Positions 1 to 7,611 of a DNA stretch of 45,152 nt are shown here, in pieces. Location: contig JABJDB010000085.1 in assembly GCA_018668425.1 (NCBI GenBank), forward strand, positions 1 through 45,152, given 5' to 3'. The DNA is from Nitrososphaerota archaeon (GTDB lineage Archaea > Thermoproteota > Nitrososphaeria > Nitrososphaerales > Nitrosopumilaceae). Positions within the stretch are counted from its first letter, which is position 1, and each line of letters begins with the position of its first letter. Position numbers and translations under genes: made by a program. The notes below the pieces were generated by a model that did not search any database, had not been told where the DNA came from, and saw nothing but the letters and a program-made list of their open reading frames with translations.

Positions 1-361
1 CAAAAATCTCAAATCTAGCAGTTGGGATATTATTTCGTTTCATGAAATTTTTTGCCCAAATCTTACTTGATTCAAGTTGAGCTGCAGATTTTGTAGGACC
101 AAAAACAGGGAGATTTTTTTCATTAAATTTATCAACAATTCCATCAGCTAGAGGAGCTTCAGGTCCAACTACAGTAAAACAATTATTTTTTTTAGCAAAA
201 TCTGCCAACCCATCTAAATCATCAATATCTATCGGGATATTATTTTCAGTTCCACCATTTCCAGGAGCCGTAAACACAGTTTCAACTTTAGAACTTTGAG
301 ATAATTTCCATGATAATGCGTGTTCTCGTCCACCAGAGCCCACCACCAAAATGTTGACCAA
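1..361 (-). CDS. purD: Phosphoribosylamine-glycine ligase, N-terminal part (window edge)
   Basis: The leftward frame reads MVNILVVGSGGREHALSWKL, the glycine-rich opening of GAR synthetase, followed by GNGG and VVGPEAPLADGIVDKF, all typical of the PurD N-terminal domain. The enzyme joins glycine to phosphoribosylamine with ATP, the second step of purine synthesis. About 120 residues are visible; the ATP-grasp and C-terminal domains lie beyond base 1. The start is TTG at 361-359, which places the family N-terminus exactly; no ATG fits. It diverges from ileS across a 74-base gap that must hold both promoters. Confidence 0.93.
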   Translation of the reverse strand, partial: MVNILVVGSGGREHALSWKLSQSSKVETVFTAPGNGGTENNIPIDIDDLDGLADFAKKNNCFTVVGPEAPLADGIVDKFNEKNLPVFGPTKSAAQLESSKIWAKNFMKRNNIPTARFEIF

Positions 362-435
362 TAGAAATTATTCTGAACCCAATTATATAATCCAAGTCTC
401 AAAAAATCAATTTAGCTTTATAATGGTACTCACAT

Positions 436-3400
436 ATGAAAATCCAGATGGAACTTTCAACAAAGTTTGATGCAAAAGCGATTGAATCTCAAGTTAGAGA
501 GTACATCAAATCAATTGATTTGGAAAAGCAAATTTTTGCATCAGATAAACCTGAAAAAATTAGATTCATTGAAGGTCCCCCAACAATGAATGGTATTCCA
601 CATGCAGGACATCTCAGAGGTAGAGTAATCAAGGATTTATGGTATAGATTCAACACACTACAAGGAAAAAAAATAGAATTCAATGGAGGATGGGACACAC
701 AAGGACTTCCAGTTGAATTACAGGTGGAAAAAGAATTGGGAGTTTCAGGAGGAAAAACAGAAGCTATCAAAGAATTCGGAGTAGAAAGAATTGTTTCAGA
801 ATGTAAAAAGGTTGTAGAAAAATTCAACAAGACATGGGTTGAAGTTGATGAATTACTTGGAATGTCATTTAATCACAAAAAAGCATACTGGACATTTCGA
901 GATGAATTTATTGAAAGAGAATGGCAAGTTCTTAAAAAAGCATATGAGAATAAAATACTAGAAGAAGACTTTACGGTAATCGCATATTGTCCAAGCTGTC
1001 AAACATCACTTAGCCATGCAGAAGTAAATCAAGGATACGAAGAAGTCAAAGACCCATCACTATACTACAAAGTAAAACTAGTAGATGAAGACGCATTTTT
1101 GATTGTATGGACTACAATGCCATTTACACTAGTAACTGATGCAATGGTAGGATTACAACCAGACGAAGATTATGTATTTGTTAAAGTTGAAAATGAAACT
1201 TGGGTTGTTGGAAAAACTAGATTAGAAGAATTCATGGTAGAAGTAAAAATTGAAGATTATAAAATTGCAAAAACAGTAAAAGGTTCAGAATTTGAAGGCA
1301 AAAAATACATTCATCCATTATTAAATTTGATTCCAGAATTAAATGAACATTCAAAATTAGATAATTATCATGTTGCAGTATCTGAACCATTTGTAGATGC
1401 AAGTACAGGAAGCGGTCTAGTACATTTGTCTCCTGCAAATGGTGAGGAAGATATCAAAATTGCAAATAAAAGAAAAGTAAAAATTTTCAGTCCAATTAAT
1501 GATGAGGTAAAATTCACAGATAAGGCTGGAAAATATCAAGGAATGTTTGTCAGAGATGCAGATAGACCAATTGTTGAGGATCTAAAAGATTGTAATGCAC
1601 TTGTAAAAATTGGAAAAATAAAACACAAGTATCCACTTTGTTGGAGATCACATCACCCAATTGTATGGCTAGCAAGAAGGGGGTGGTTTTACAAATTAGA
1701 CAGATTAGACAATAAAGCAATTGATGCTGCAAATAGTGTAGAGTATTTCTTTGAGCAACCAAAAAACAGATTCTTAGGGATTATTAAAGAAAGACATCCA
1801 TGGTGTATTTCTAGAGAAAGAATTTGGGGATGTCCATTACCAGTTTGGAATTGTGAAGATTGTAATGAGAAAAATTGGTTTTTTACAAGAAAAGAAATTG
1901 TAGATGCGGCTGACAAATTACCAGATGGTCCAGACTTTGAATTACACAGACCATGGATTGATAACATTACTGTAAAATGTAAAAAATGTGGTAGTACCAA
2001 AACAAAAAGAGAAGAATATGTTTTAGATACTTGGCACAATAGTGGTTCTGCACCATATGCATCACTTACAGATGAAGAATATACAAATGAAATTCCAGCA
2101 CCATTTTTTACTGAAGGAATTGATCAAACCAGAGGATGGGCATACACATTACTAATTGAAAATGTAATTTTAAACAATACTGCAACACCACCATACAAGG
2201 CATTTTTGTTTCAAGGACATGTACTTGATGAGAAAGGTGGTAAAATGAGTAAAAGCAAAGGAAATGTTTTGGAAGGTGCAAAATTATTACAAAAATACCC
2301 TACTGATTTAATTCGATTTTATTTCATGTGGAAGGCAAGTCCAATTGAACCACTAAGTTTCAGCACAGATGAATTAATGTCAAGACCATACCAAGTAATC
2401 AATACACTATTCAATCTACATCTGTACTTTAAGCAAAACAGTCAGTATGACAATTTTGATAAATCAAGTACTCTTGAATGGGCAAAACAAAATAATTTGT
2501 TGACATCGCCAGACATTTGGTTATTATCAAAACTTCAAAAACTCATTGTTACAATGACTGAAAAGAATCAATCATGTAAATTTCATGAATGTGCAAAAGC
2601 AATTGATGATTTTATAATTAACAATCTCAGTCAAATATACATTCCAATTACCAGAGGCGAATTATGGGATGAGGATGAAGAAAAGAAAAACAGAAGACTT
2701 GCAATATATGCAGTGTTAGACAAAGTTCTCAAAACACTAGATATTTTGATTCATCCATTTTGTCCTTTTACTAGTGAGCATTTGTATCAAACAGTCTTTG
2801 AAGGAGAACAAAGTATCCTATTAGACAAATGGCCACAATCACAAGAATCACTAATTGATGAAAAAATTGAAGAATCATTTGATATCATGAAAGATGTTGT
2901 ATCAATATCATCAGCAGCTAGAATGAAAGGAAAGTTAAAGAGGCGATGGCCATTAAATGAAGCACAAATTTGTGTCAGCAAAGATCAAAAAGTAAAACTG
3001 GAATCACTTTCAAAATTATTGCAATCACAGCTCAACGTAGAAAAATTCAACATTATTGAAACAGAAAATAATTCAGGTTTAGAACAAATTGTAGAACTGA
3101 AACAATTAGGATTGCCAGTAAAACCAGTAATTGAATTAGAAAGAAAGAAAATAGGACCCAAAGCAAAACAACACATGGGAAAACTAGTTTCTACATTTAA
3201 TGAAACAGATCCTGAAGAAATTAGTTTAGCATTACAAAAAGATGGAAAACATAATTTTGATATTGATGGTGAAATAATATCATTAGATAATGAAGATTTT
3301 ATTGTAGATTTTGATGCTAGTGAAAATTTTGCAATGGCAAAACGAGATGAATACATTGTGTTTATCTCAACTGCAAGAAACAAAGAGATGATGGCAAAAG

Positions 3401-3645
3401 GATTGGTAAAAGATATTGCAAGAAGATTACAAACGTTAAGAAAAGAAAGAGGATACAATCCAACAGATGTACTAGAAACTGCATCAATTCTTGATCTAGA
3501 TTCAGAATCACTTGAAATGATGAAAGACAAAACTAAAGATTTGGCATTTTTAGTTAGAGTGAAACAAGTAAACTTTGAAGAAACTTGTAAAGAATACAAG
3601 TCAGATGATATCGATGGGCAAAAAATCAGAGTATCAGTAGAATAA
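436..3645 (+). CDS. ileS: Isoleucyl-tRNA synthetase
   Basis: This 1069-residue class I synthetase charges tRNA-Ile in the cytoplasm. The HIGH motif appears as HAGH at residues 56-59 after EGPPTMNGIP, and KMSKS at about 603-607 within DEKGGKMSKSKGN. Between them lies the CP1 editing insertion, with VWTTMPFTL near 225 and zinc-type Cys pairs (CPSC near 185; CEDC and CKKC near 475-515). DTWHNSGSAPYA and DQTRGWAYTLL fit IleS rather than ValRS or LeuRS. Length and the long C-terminal region match archaeal/eukaryal-type IleS. The first ATG is used; a second in-frame ATG at 448 is possible. A T/A-rich TATA-like stretch (TTTATAA, about 417-423) sits close upstream, so the leader must be very short. 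Confidence 0.97.
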   Translation: MKIQMELSTKFDAKAIESQVREYIKSIDLEKQIFASDKPEKIRFIEGPPTMNGIPHAGHLRGRVIKDLWYRFNTLQGKKIEFNGGWDTQGLPVELQVEKELGVSGGKTEAIKEFGVERIVSECKKVVEKFNKTWVEVDELLGMSFNHKKAYWTFRDEFIEREWQVLKKAYENKILEEDFTVIAYCPSCQTSLSHAEVNQGYEEVKDPSLYYKVKLVDEDAFLIVWTTMPFTLVTDAMVGLQPDEDYVFVKVENETWVVGKTRLEEFMVEVKIEDYKIAKTVKGSEFEGKKYIHPLLNLIPELNEHSKLDNYHVAVSEPFVDASTGSGLVHLSPANGEEDIKIANKRKVKIFSPINDEVKFTDKAGKYQGMFVRDADRPIVEDLKDCNALVKIGKIKHKYPLCWRSHHPIVWLARRGWFYKLDRLDNKAIDAANSVEYFFEQPKNRFLGIIKERHPWCISRERIWGCPLPVWNCEDCNEKNWFFTRKEIVDAADKLPDGPDFELHRPWIDNITVKCKKCGSTKTKREEYVLDTWHNSGSAPYASLTDEEYTNEIPAPFFTEGIDQTRGWAYTLLIENVILNNTATPPYKAFLFQGHVLDEKGGKMSKSKGNVLEGAKLLQKYPTDLIRFYFMWKASPIEPLSFSTDELMSRPYQVINTLFNLHLYFKQNSQYDNFDKSSTLEWAKQNNLLTSPDIWLLSKLQKLIVTMTEKNQSCKFHECAKAIDDFIINNLSQIYIPITRGELWDEDEEKKNRRLAIYAVLDKVLKTLDILIHPFCPFTSEHLYQTVFEGEQSILLDKWPQSQESLIDEKIEESFDIMKDVVSISSAARMKGKLKRRWPLNEAQICVSKDQKVKLESLSKLLQSQLNVEKFNIIETENNSGLEQIVELKQLGLPVKPVIELERKKIGPKAKQHMGKLVSTFNETDPEEISLALQKDGKHNFDIDGEIISLDNEDFIVDFDASENFAMAKRDEYIVFISTARNKEMMAKGLVKDIARRLQTLRKERGYNPTDVLETASILDLDSESLEMMKDKTKDLAFLVRVKQVNFEETCKEYKSDDIDGQKIRVSVE

Positions 3646-3704
3646 TAATTCTAAAAATGATTGCAGTGCAGTCCCATGTTTTAACTATCAAAAATAGATA
3701 ATCA

Positions 3705-3775
3705 ATACATATTCCAGTGGAGAAGGTATCTTAGGTCCCCCAACCGATTTTCCCAAAACCTCGCTGGAATTATTT
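3705..3775. ncRNA. Candidate structured RNA or DNA element between ileS and the Dps-like gene
   Basis: The 191-base gap after ileS holds a patch clearly richer in G+C than its surroundings. ATTCCAG (3711-3717) pairs with CTGGAAT (3764-3770); inside, AGGT (3724-3727) can pair with ACCT (3758-3761), and GGT (3734-3736) with ACC (3743-3745) around a C-rich loop. In AT-rich archaea such islands often mark non-coding RNAs. It lies upstream of the likely TATA region of the next gene (TTTTTATG, about 3806-3813), so it is probably not that gene's leader. It could instead be an ileS 3' end structure or a protein-binding site. No C/D or ACA box is convincing. Confidence 0.35.
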
Positions 3776-3836
3776 TCATAACATAATCGTAGATTTAGAA
3801 GAATCTTTTTATGAGAAATAATTTTTTAAAAATTTC

Positions 3837-4424
3837 ATGTCTGAATCAAACACACCAAATGTTGTTGGAATTAACGTTCTAAAACAAAATGGCCTTGATG
3901 TAGATGAGTTGTTAAAAGAATTGATAAAAAATGCAGCAGTCGAATTTACTGCATATTATTATTTTACCAACCTCAGGGCACATTGTACAGGTTTAGAAGG
4001 TGAAGGACTGAAAGGAATTATCGAAGATGCAAGATTAGAAGATCTTAGTCACTTTGAATCATGCCTGGAGAGAATCTACCAATTAGGTGGAAAACTTCCA
4101 ATTGATGCAACAGAATTTATAAAAATTTCAGGTTGTGAATTCCTACAACTTCCAGCAAATCATACAGATCATAAAGCAATTTTAGAAAAATGTCTAAAAG
4201 CAGAACAAGGTGCAATTGTGAATTGGGATAAAATTTGCAAAATGACATTAGGAAAAGATCCTGCAACATACGATATTGCAAAAGATATCCTAGCTGAAGA
4301 AATTGAACATGAGTCTTGGTTCTTAGAGTTAATCTATGGTAGACCATCAGGACACATGAGAAGAAAATACGCAGGAGAAAGACCACATACTAGAAAACAT
4401 TCTAGAGCTTTAGATATGGGATAA
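3837..4424 (+). CDS. Dps/ferritin-like iron-binding protein
   Basis: This 195-residue ferritin-fold protein has the spacing of a four-helix di-iron bundle: Glu36 in VEFTAYYYF, Glu68/Asp69 and His72 in EDLSHFE, Glu123 in KAEQGAIVNW, and Glu155-x2-His158 in EEIEHESWF. Such proteins oxidise and store iron and protect DNA from peroxide. It is longer than bacterial Dps because of a basic, His/Arg-rich tail (residues about 172-195, HMRRKYAGERPHTRKHSR) that could bind DNA. It contains six cysteines, which recalls the archaeal Dps-like (DPSL/thioferritin) group, but I cannot assign it to that group with certainty. It stands alone between two intergenic gaps. Confidence 0.85.
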   Translation: MSESNTPNVVGINVLKQNGLDVDELLKELIKNAAVEFTAYYYFTNLRAHCTGLEGEGLKGIIEDARLEDLSHFESCLERIYQLGGKLPIDATEFIKISGCEFLQLPANHTDHKAILEKCLKAEQGAIVNWDKICKMTLGKDPATYDIAKDILAEEIEHESWFLELIYGRPSGHMRRKYAGERPHTRKHSRALDMG

Positions 4425-4469
4425 TACCCAAATCATTTTTTCTTTATTTATTATGCATGATTTTATTGA

Positions 4470-4500
4470 TGACAAATAGTGAAAATACATTGTTTTGTCA
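4470..4500. promoter_or_regulatory. Inverted repeat upstream of the 4532 gene
   Basis: TGACAAA (4470-4476) and TTTGTCA (4494-4500) are exact reverse complements separated by 17 bases. They lie just before an AT-rich stretch (GTTAAATAG, about 4502-4510) that is at the right distance to be the TATA box of the gene starting at 4532. The two half-sites are about two helical turns apart, which suits a dimeric regulator, but a chance repeat in AT-rich DNA is possible. Confidence 0.3.
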
Positions 4501-4531
4501 CGGTTAAATAGAAAAATCACCCAATAGATAC

Positions 4532-4861
4532 ATGGTAAAGCAAATCAGTCTTGATGCATGGCAGATTCAACAGTTAGAAGATCTATTAGAAAAAGGCTCA
4601 AGTATTGTTGCAAAAACCAACAGGCCAATTGTACTATTTAGACAAACTTTGGAAGAAGAAGAAGAATCATATGAAGAAATTGTATGTACACTTACCAAAG
4701 GGTATGTAATTGAGCAAATGGTGACATCAGGTGGAATTTTAGTTCCAAGTTTTCATCAACAATTTGTTTTTACTATTGAAGAATATCCTCAAGAATTATT
4801 ACGAAAAAGTAAAGATCGCTTTTTAGAAATGATTGATTTTCTTGAAGAGCAATTGAAATAA
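4532..4861 (+). CDS. Conserved-looking protein of unknown function, 109 aa
   Basis: I do not recognise this family. The product is a small soluble acidic protein with no signal peptide or membrane segment. It opens with MVKQISLDAWQIQQLEDLLE, predicted helical, has an acidic run LEEEEESYEE near residues 41-50, a central beta-rich part (IVCTLTKGYVIEQMV) and ends in an amphipathic helix (SKDRFLEMIDFLEEQLK). It lies 40 bases before sucC on the same strand but with its own probable TATA region, so it may or may not be co-transcribed. Coding character (codon use, ATG start, helix periodicity) supports a real gene. Confidence 0.75.
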   Translation: MVKQISLDAWQIQQLEDLLEKGSSIVAKTNRPIVLFRQTLEEEEESYEEIVCTLTKGYVIEQMVTSGGILVPSFHQQFVFTIEEYPQELLRKSKDRFLEMIDFLEEQLK

Positions 4862-4901
4862 TATCATAGTTAATAAAGACCGTAAAATTCAACGTTTTTG
4901 C

Positions 4902-6008
4902 ATGCAATTACTAGAGTTTCAAGCAAAGGAACTATTTCGAGAATACGGAATTAATCTTCTTGAAAGTATATCTTCAACTAATATTGAAAAAGGCAGAGAA
5001 GATGTCAAAAAACTAGGATATCCGTTTGTAATCAAGATTCAGGTACCAGTAGGAGGAAGAGGTAAAGCAGGAGGTATTCAAAAATGCCAAAATGATGATG
5101 AATTTGAATTGAAATATCCTCAAGTTATGGATTTGACAATAAAAGGTGAAAAAGCAAGAGCAATTTTACTTGAAAAAATGGCAGATATTAAAAAAGAATT
5201 GTATTTATCAATATTTTTGAATCGTTCAAAGAGATGTTACACCATTATCGCATCAGCTGAAGGTGGTGTAGAAATTGAATCAGTCAAAAATCAAATTATC
5301 AAAGAAATTGGATTAGGTGAAGTATCAGATGAACTAGCAAAAGAAGTTGCAAAAGAAGTTGGATTAGAAGGAAATACGGCAGAACAATTTGCAGATACAT
5401 TAGTAAAATTATCAAAACTTACAATCGAAAAAGAAGCAGAACTAGTAGAAATTAATCCATTAGCAATCATGCAAGATGATTCAATCATGGCACTTGATGG
5501 TAAATTTGTAACAGATGATAACAGTAATTTCAGACATGACGAACTACAAAAATATCAAGAAAAAACAGAGATTGAAGAACAAGCTGAAAAAAGCGGATTT
5601 TCTTTAGTTGAATTAGATGGAGATATTGCCGTAGTTGGAAATGGTGCAGGACTTGTCATGTCCACACTAGACATGTTATCAGATAACGGAGGAAAACCTG
5701 CATGTTTCTTAGATGTAGGTGGCGGTGCAACAACTGAATCAGTTTATGAAGCATTAACTTTGATTAGTAAATTAGATAGAGTAAAAGGAATTTTAGTAAA
5801 TCTCTATGGAGGAATTGTAAAAACCACAGTAGTAGCTGAAGCATTTCTTAAAGCATATGAAAATAATTTAATTGACTTGCCAGTATTTTCAAGACTCAAA
5901 GGAACAGAATCTGAAAAAGCAACTGAAATGCTCCAAGGGTCTAGAACAAAAATTTTCACAACAGTTGAAGAGGCAATCAATGCCGCAGTTATGGGAGTAA
6001 AGAATTGA
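4902..6008 (+). CDS. sucC: Succinate-CoA ligase (ADP-forming), beta subunit
   Basis: The 368-residue product starts MQLLEFQAKELFREYGI, the SucC N-terminus, followed by the ATP-grasp region (KIQVPVGGRGKAGGI, residues about 45-60), the Mg-binding segment LVEINPLAIM (about 182-191) and the C-terminal CoA-ligase domain with FLDVGGGA (about 268-275). With the alpha subunit it interconverts succinyl-CoA and succinate with nucleotide. In thaumarchaea succinyl-CoA is also an intermediate of the 3-hydroxypropionate/4-hydroxybutyrate carbon-fixation cycle. Its stop TGA overlaps the TTG start of sucD, so the two are translationally coupled. Confidence 0.95.
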   Translation: MQLLEFQAKELFREYGINLLESISSTNIEKGREDVKKLGYPFVIKIQVPVGGRGKAGGIQKCQNDDEFELKYPQVMDLTIKGEKARAILLEKMADIKKELYLSIFLNRSKRCYTIIASAEGGVEIESVKNQIIKEIGLGEVSDELAKEVAKEVGLEGNTAEQFADTLVKLSKLTIEKEAELVEINPLAIMQDDSIMALDGKFVTDDNSNFRHDELQKYQEKTEIEEQAEKSGFSLVELDGDIAVVGNGAGLVMSTLDMLSDNGGKPACFLDVGGGATTESVYEALTLISKLDRVKGILVNLYGGIVKTTVVAEAFLKAYENNLIDLPVFSRLKGTESEKATEMLQGSRTKIFTTVEEAINAAVMGVKN

Positions 6009-6922
6009 CAGATATTTTTGAATTACTTAAAGGAAAACAAGGGGATTCAGATTATGAGAATAAAGGAGTAATTGTTCAAGGAATCACAGGAGCATATGGT
6101 TCACTACATGCAAAACAAATGATAGCATATGGAACAAACGTAGTTGCAGGAGTTACTCCAGGTAAAGGAGGTCAGAAATTTGAAGACAAAGTTCCAGTTT
6201 ACAATTCAATGCAAGAAGCAGTAGATGCAACAAATGCCAAAATTTCAATTCTTTTTGTTCCAGCAAAATTCTTCTTAGGAGCTGCAAAAGATGCACTAAA
6301 TGCAGGAATCAAATTACTAGTTGCAATTCCAGAACATGTTCCAATTAGAGATACAATGGAAGCACTAGATCTTGCTAATCAAAAAGGAGCAGTAATCATT
6401 GGACCAAACACTCCAGGAATTATGATTCCAGAATTAATCAAAATAGGAATTATGCCACCGATGCCATTCAAAGCAGGTAAAATTGCAGTACTATCAAAAA
6501 GTGGAACTTTACTTTATGAAATTTCAGATGCACTAACTAATGCAGGATTTGGACAATCAATTACAATTGGAATCGGGGGAGATCCAGTTAATGGAACAAG
6601 AATGATTGATGCATTTGAGATGGTAAAAGACATTCCAGATTTAGAAGGATTAGTAGTAGTAGGAGAAATTGGAGGAGATTCTGAAGAAATTTTAGCTCAG
6701 AGAATTATAGATAGTGGATTTAACAAACCAACTGTAGCATACATTGCAGGAAGAGCAGCCCCTAAAGAAAAGAGAATGGGTCATGCAGGAGCTATAGTAA
6801 TGGGAACGTATGGTTCAGCAGAATCCAAAATTTCAATGTTTAACAAAGCAAACATTCCAGTAGCTAAAAGACCAGCAGAAGTACCAGTTTTACTAGCAGG
6901 AAAGATGGAAAAATCCGATTAG
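6005..6922 (+). CDS. sucD: Succinate-CoA ligase (ADP-forming), alpha subunit
   Basis: The 305-residue alpha subunit has a Rossmann CoA-binding domain (VIVQGITGAYGSLHAKQMIAYG region, residues about 23-45) and the phosphohistidine motif RMGHAGAIV with His260, the residue that carries phosphate between the subunits. It starts at TTG 6005, which shares bases with the sucC stop (TTGA), giving a 4-base overlap. PNTPGI and SKSGTLLYE fit the family. The gene is followed after 31 bases by the L40e gene. Confidence 0.95.
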   Translation: MTDIFELLKGKQGDSDYENKGVIVQGITGAYGSLHAKQMIAYGTNVVAGVTPGKGGQKFEDKVPVYNSMQEAVDATNAKISILFVPAKFFLGAAKDALNAGIKLLVAIPEHVPIRDTMEALDLANQKGAVIIGPNTPGIMIPELIKIGIMPPMPFKAGKIAVLSKSGTLLYEISDALTNAGFGQSITIGIGGDPVNGTRMIDAFEMVKDIPDLEGLVVVGEIGGDSEEILAQRIIDSGFNKPTVAYIAGRAAPKEKRMGHAGAIVMGTYGSAESKISMFNKANIPVAKRPAEVPVLLAGKMEKSD

Positions 6923-6953
6923 AATAAAAGAGAGAGATTAAGGAGAAAATTAA

Positions 6954-7121
6954 ATGCCTATAACAGATCCTGAAAAGAAACGCATTGCACAACAAGCACG
7001 TCTAGTTATGAGAATTTGCTTCAAATGTGGGTGTAGAAACGATGTCGGGGCAACAAGATGCAGAAAATGCAGAAATCCATACTTGAGATTAAAGAATAGA
7101 AATCTCGGCGTAAAGAAATAG
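6954..7121 (+). CDS. rpl40e: Large-subunit ribosomal protein L40e
   Basis: This 55-residue basic protein reads MPITDPEKKRIAQQARLVMR, then a four-cysteine zinc ribbon (CFKCGC...CRKC, with Cys22, Cys25, Cys36 and Cys39) and a Lys/Arg-rich tail. That is archaeal L40e, which in eukaryotes is made as a fusion to ubiquitin; here it stands alone. The ATG is preceded by AAGGAG about nine bases upstream, a rare clear Shine-Dalgarno sequence in this window. It probably shares the sucCD transcript. Confidence 0.93.
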   Translation: MPITDPEKKRIAQQARLVMRICFKCGCRNDVGATRCRKCRNPYLRLKNRNLGVKK

Positions 7122-7123
7122 AA

Positions 7124-7378
7124 TTAAAAATTCATCAATCTTTGTCTATATTCTACAATTGCAGATTTTAATTCAGTAGAATGTTTTATGATAAATGGTT
7201 TTGCATAATCAGGATCATCTAATTCTTCAAATGACAATTGTAAATCATCAGGTAATTCTTCATTCATTTGAAACAGAATTTTTGCAGCATCAGTATATTG
7301 ACCAAGATTTTCGGCATACTCAAATGCTAATTTCATTCTATCAATTAATGAATCAAATTCCTGTAAAGACACATACAA
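7124..7378 (-). CDS. Unknown small acidic protein, 84 aa
   Basis: I do not recognise this protein. It reads MYVSLQEFDSLIDRMKLAFEYAENLGQYTDAAKILFQMNEELP and continues with acidic and helical sequence; the repeated helix pattern resembles a small helical bundle. There is no signal peptide, membrane segment or cysteine. It is convergent with the L40e gene, the two stops being two bases apart, and its upstream side faces the tRNA-Val gene. Confidence 0.7.
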   Translation of the reverse strand: MYVSLQEFDSLIDRMKLAFEYAENLGQYTDAAKILFQMNEELPDDLQLSFEELDDPDYAKPFIIKHSTELKSAIVEYRQRLMNF

Positions 7379-7467
7379 TATTTTAAAAATTCATACAAAA
7401 AGCCAAGGTAATAACAAAATATCCACCCATCTAAAGATAAAAAAATACGTCATAATCTAAAATTATT

Positions 7468-7561
7468 GGACCGGTCGTCTAGTTTGGTTTGGATGACGCA
7501 CTCACACTGCGTAAGGAAGGAATTCCCGCAAAGGTCGTGGGTTCAAATCCCATCCGGTCCA
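7468..7561 (+). tRNA. tRNA-Val (CAC) with about 19 extra bases after the anticodon stem
   Basis: Acceptor strand GGACCGG (7468-7474) pairs fully with CCGGTCC (7554-7560), discriminator A7561; no CCA is encoded. The D arm is GTCT/GGAT with G-U ends. Anticodon stem ACGCA (7496-7500) pairs with TGCGT (7508-7512) around loop CTCACAC, giving anticodon CAC (7503-7505). The T arm is GTGGG-TTCAAAT-CCCAT. Between base 7512 and the T stem there are 24 bases where a class I tRNA has about five, and the surplus (within 7513-7531) is flanked by AAGG repeats. This is best read as a short intron at a non-canonical position; a long variable arm is unexpected for valine. The usual A at position 21 appears to be T. 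Confidence 0.88.
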
Positions 7562-7611
7562 TTTATCATTCATGTCCCTAAAATAGAACTAATTGAATCG
7601 ATCATATAGGA

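Noticed and set aside
2985-3599. Long leftward frame within ileS
   Set aside because: Antisense shadow of a conserved synthetase; low complexity, Ser/Ile-rich composition, and no start context.
4460-4500. Box C/D small RNA beginning at TTGATGA near 4468
   Set aside because: No matching D box (CTGA) or second C'/D' pair at normal spacing.
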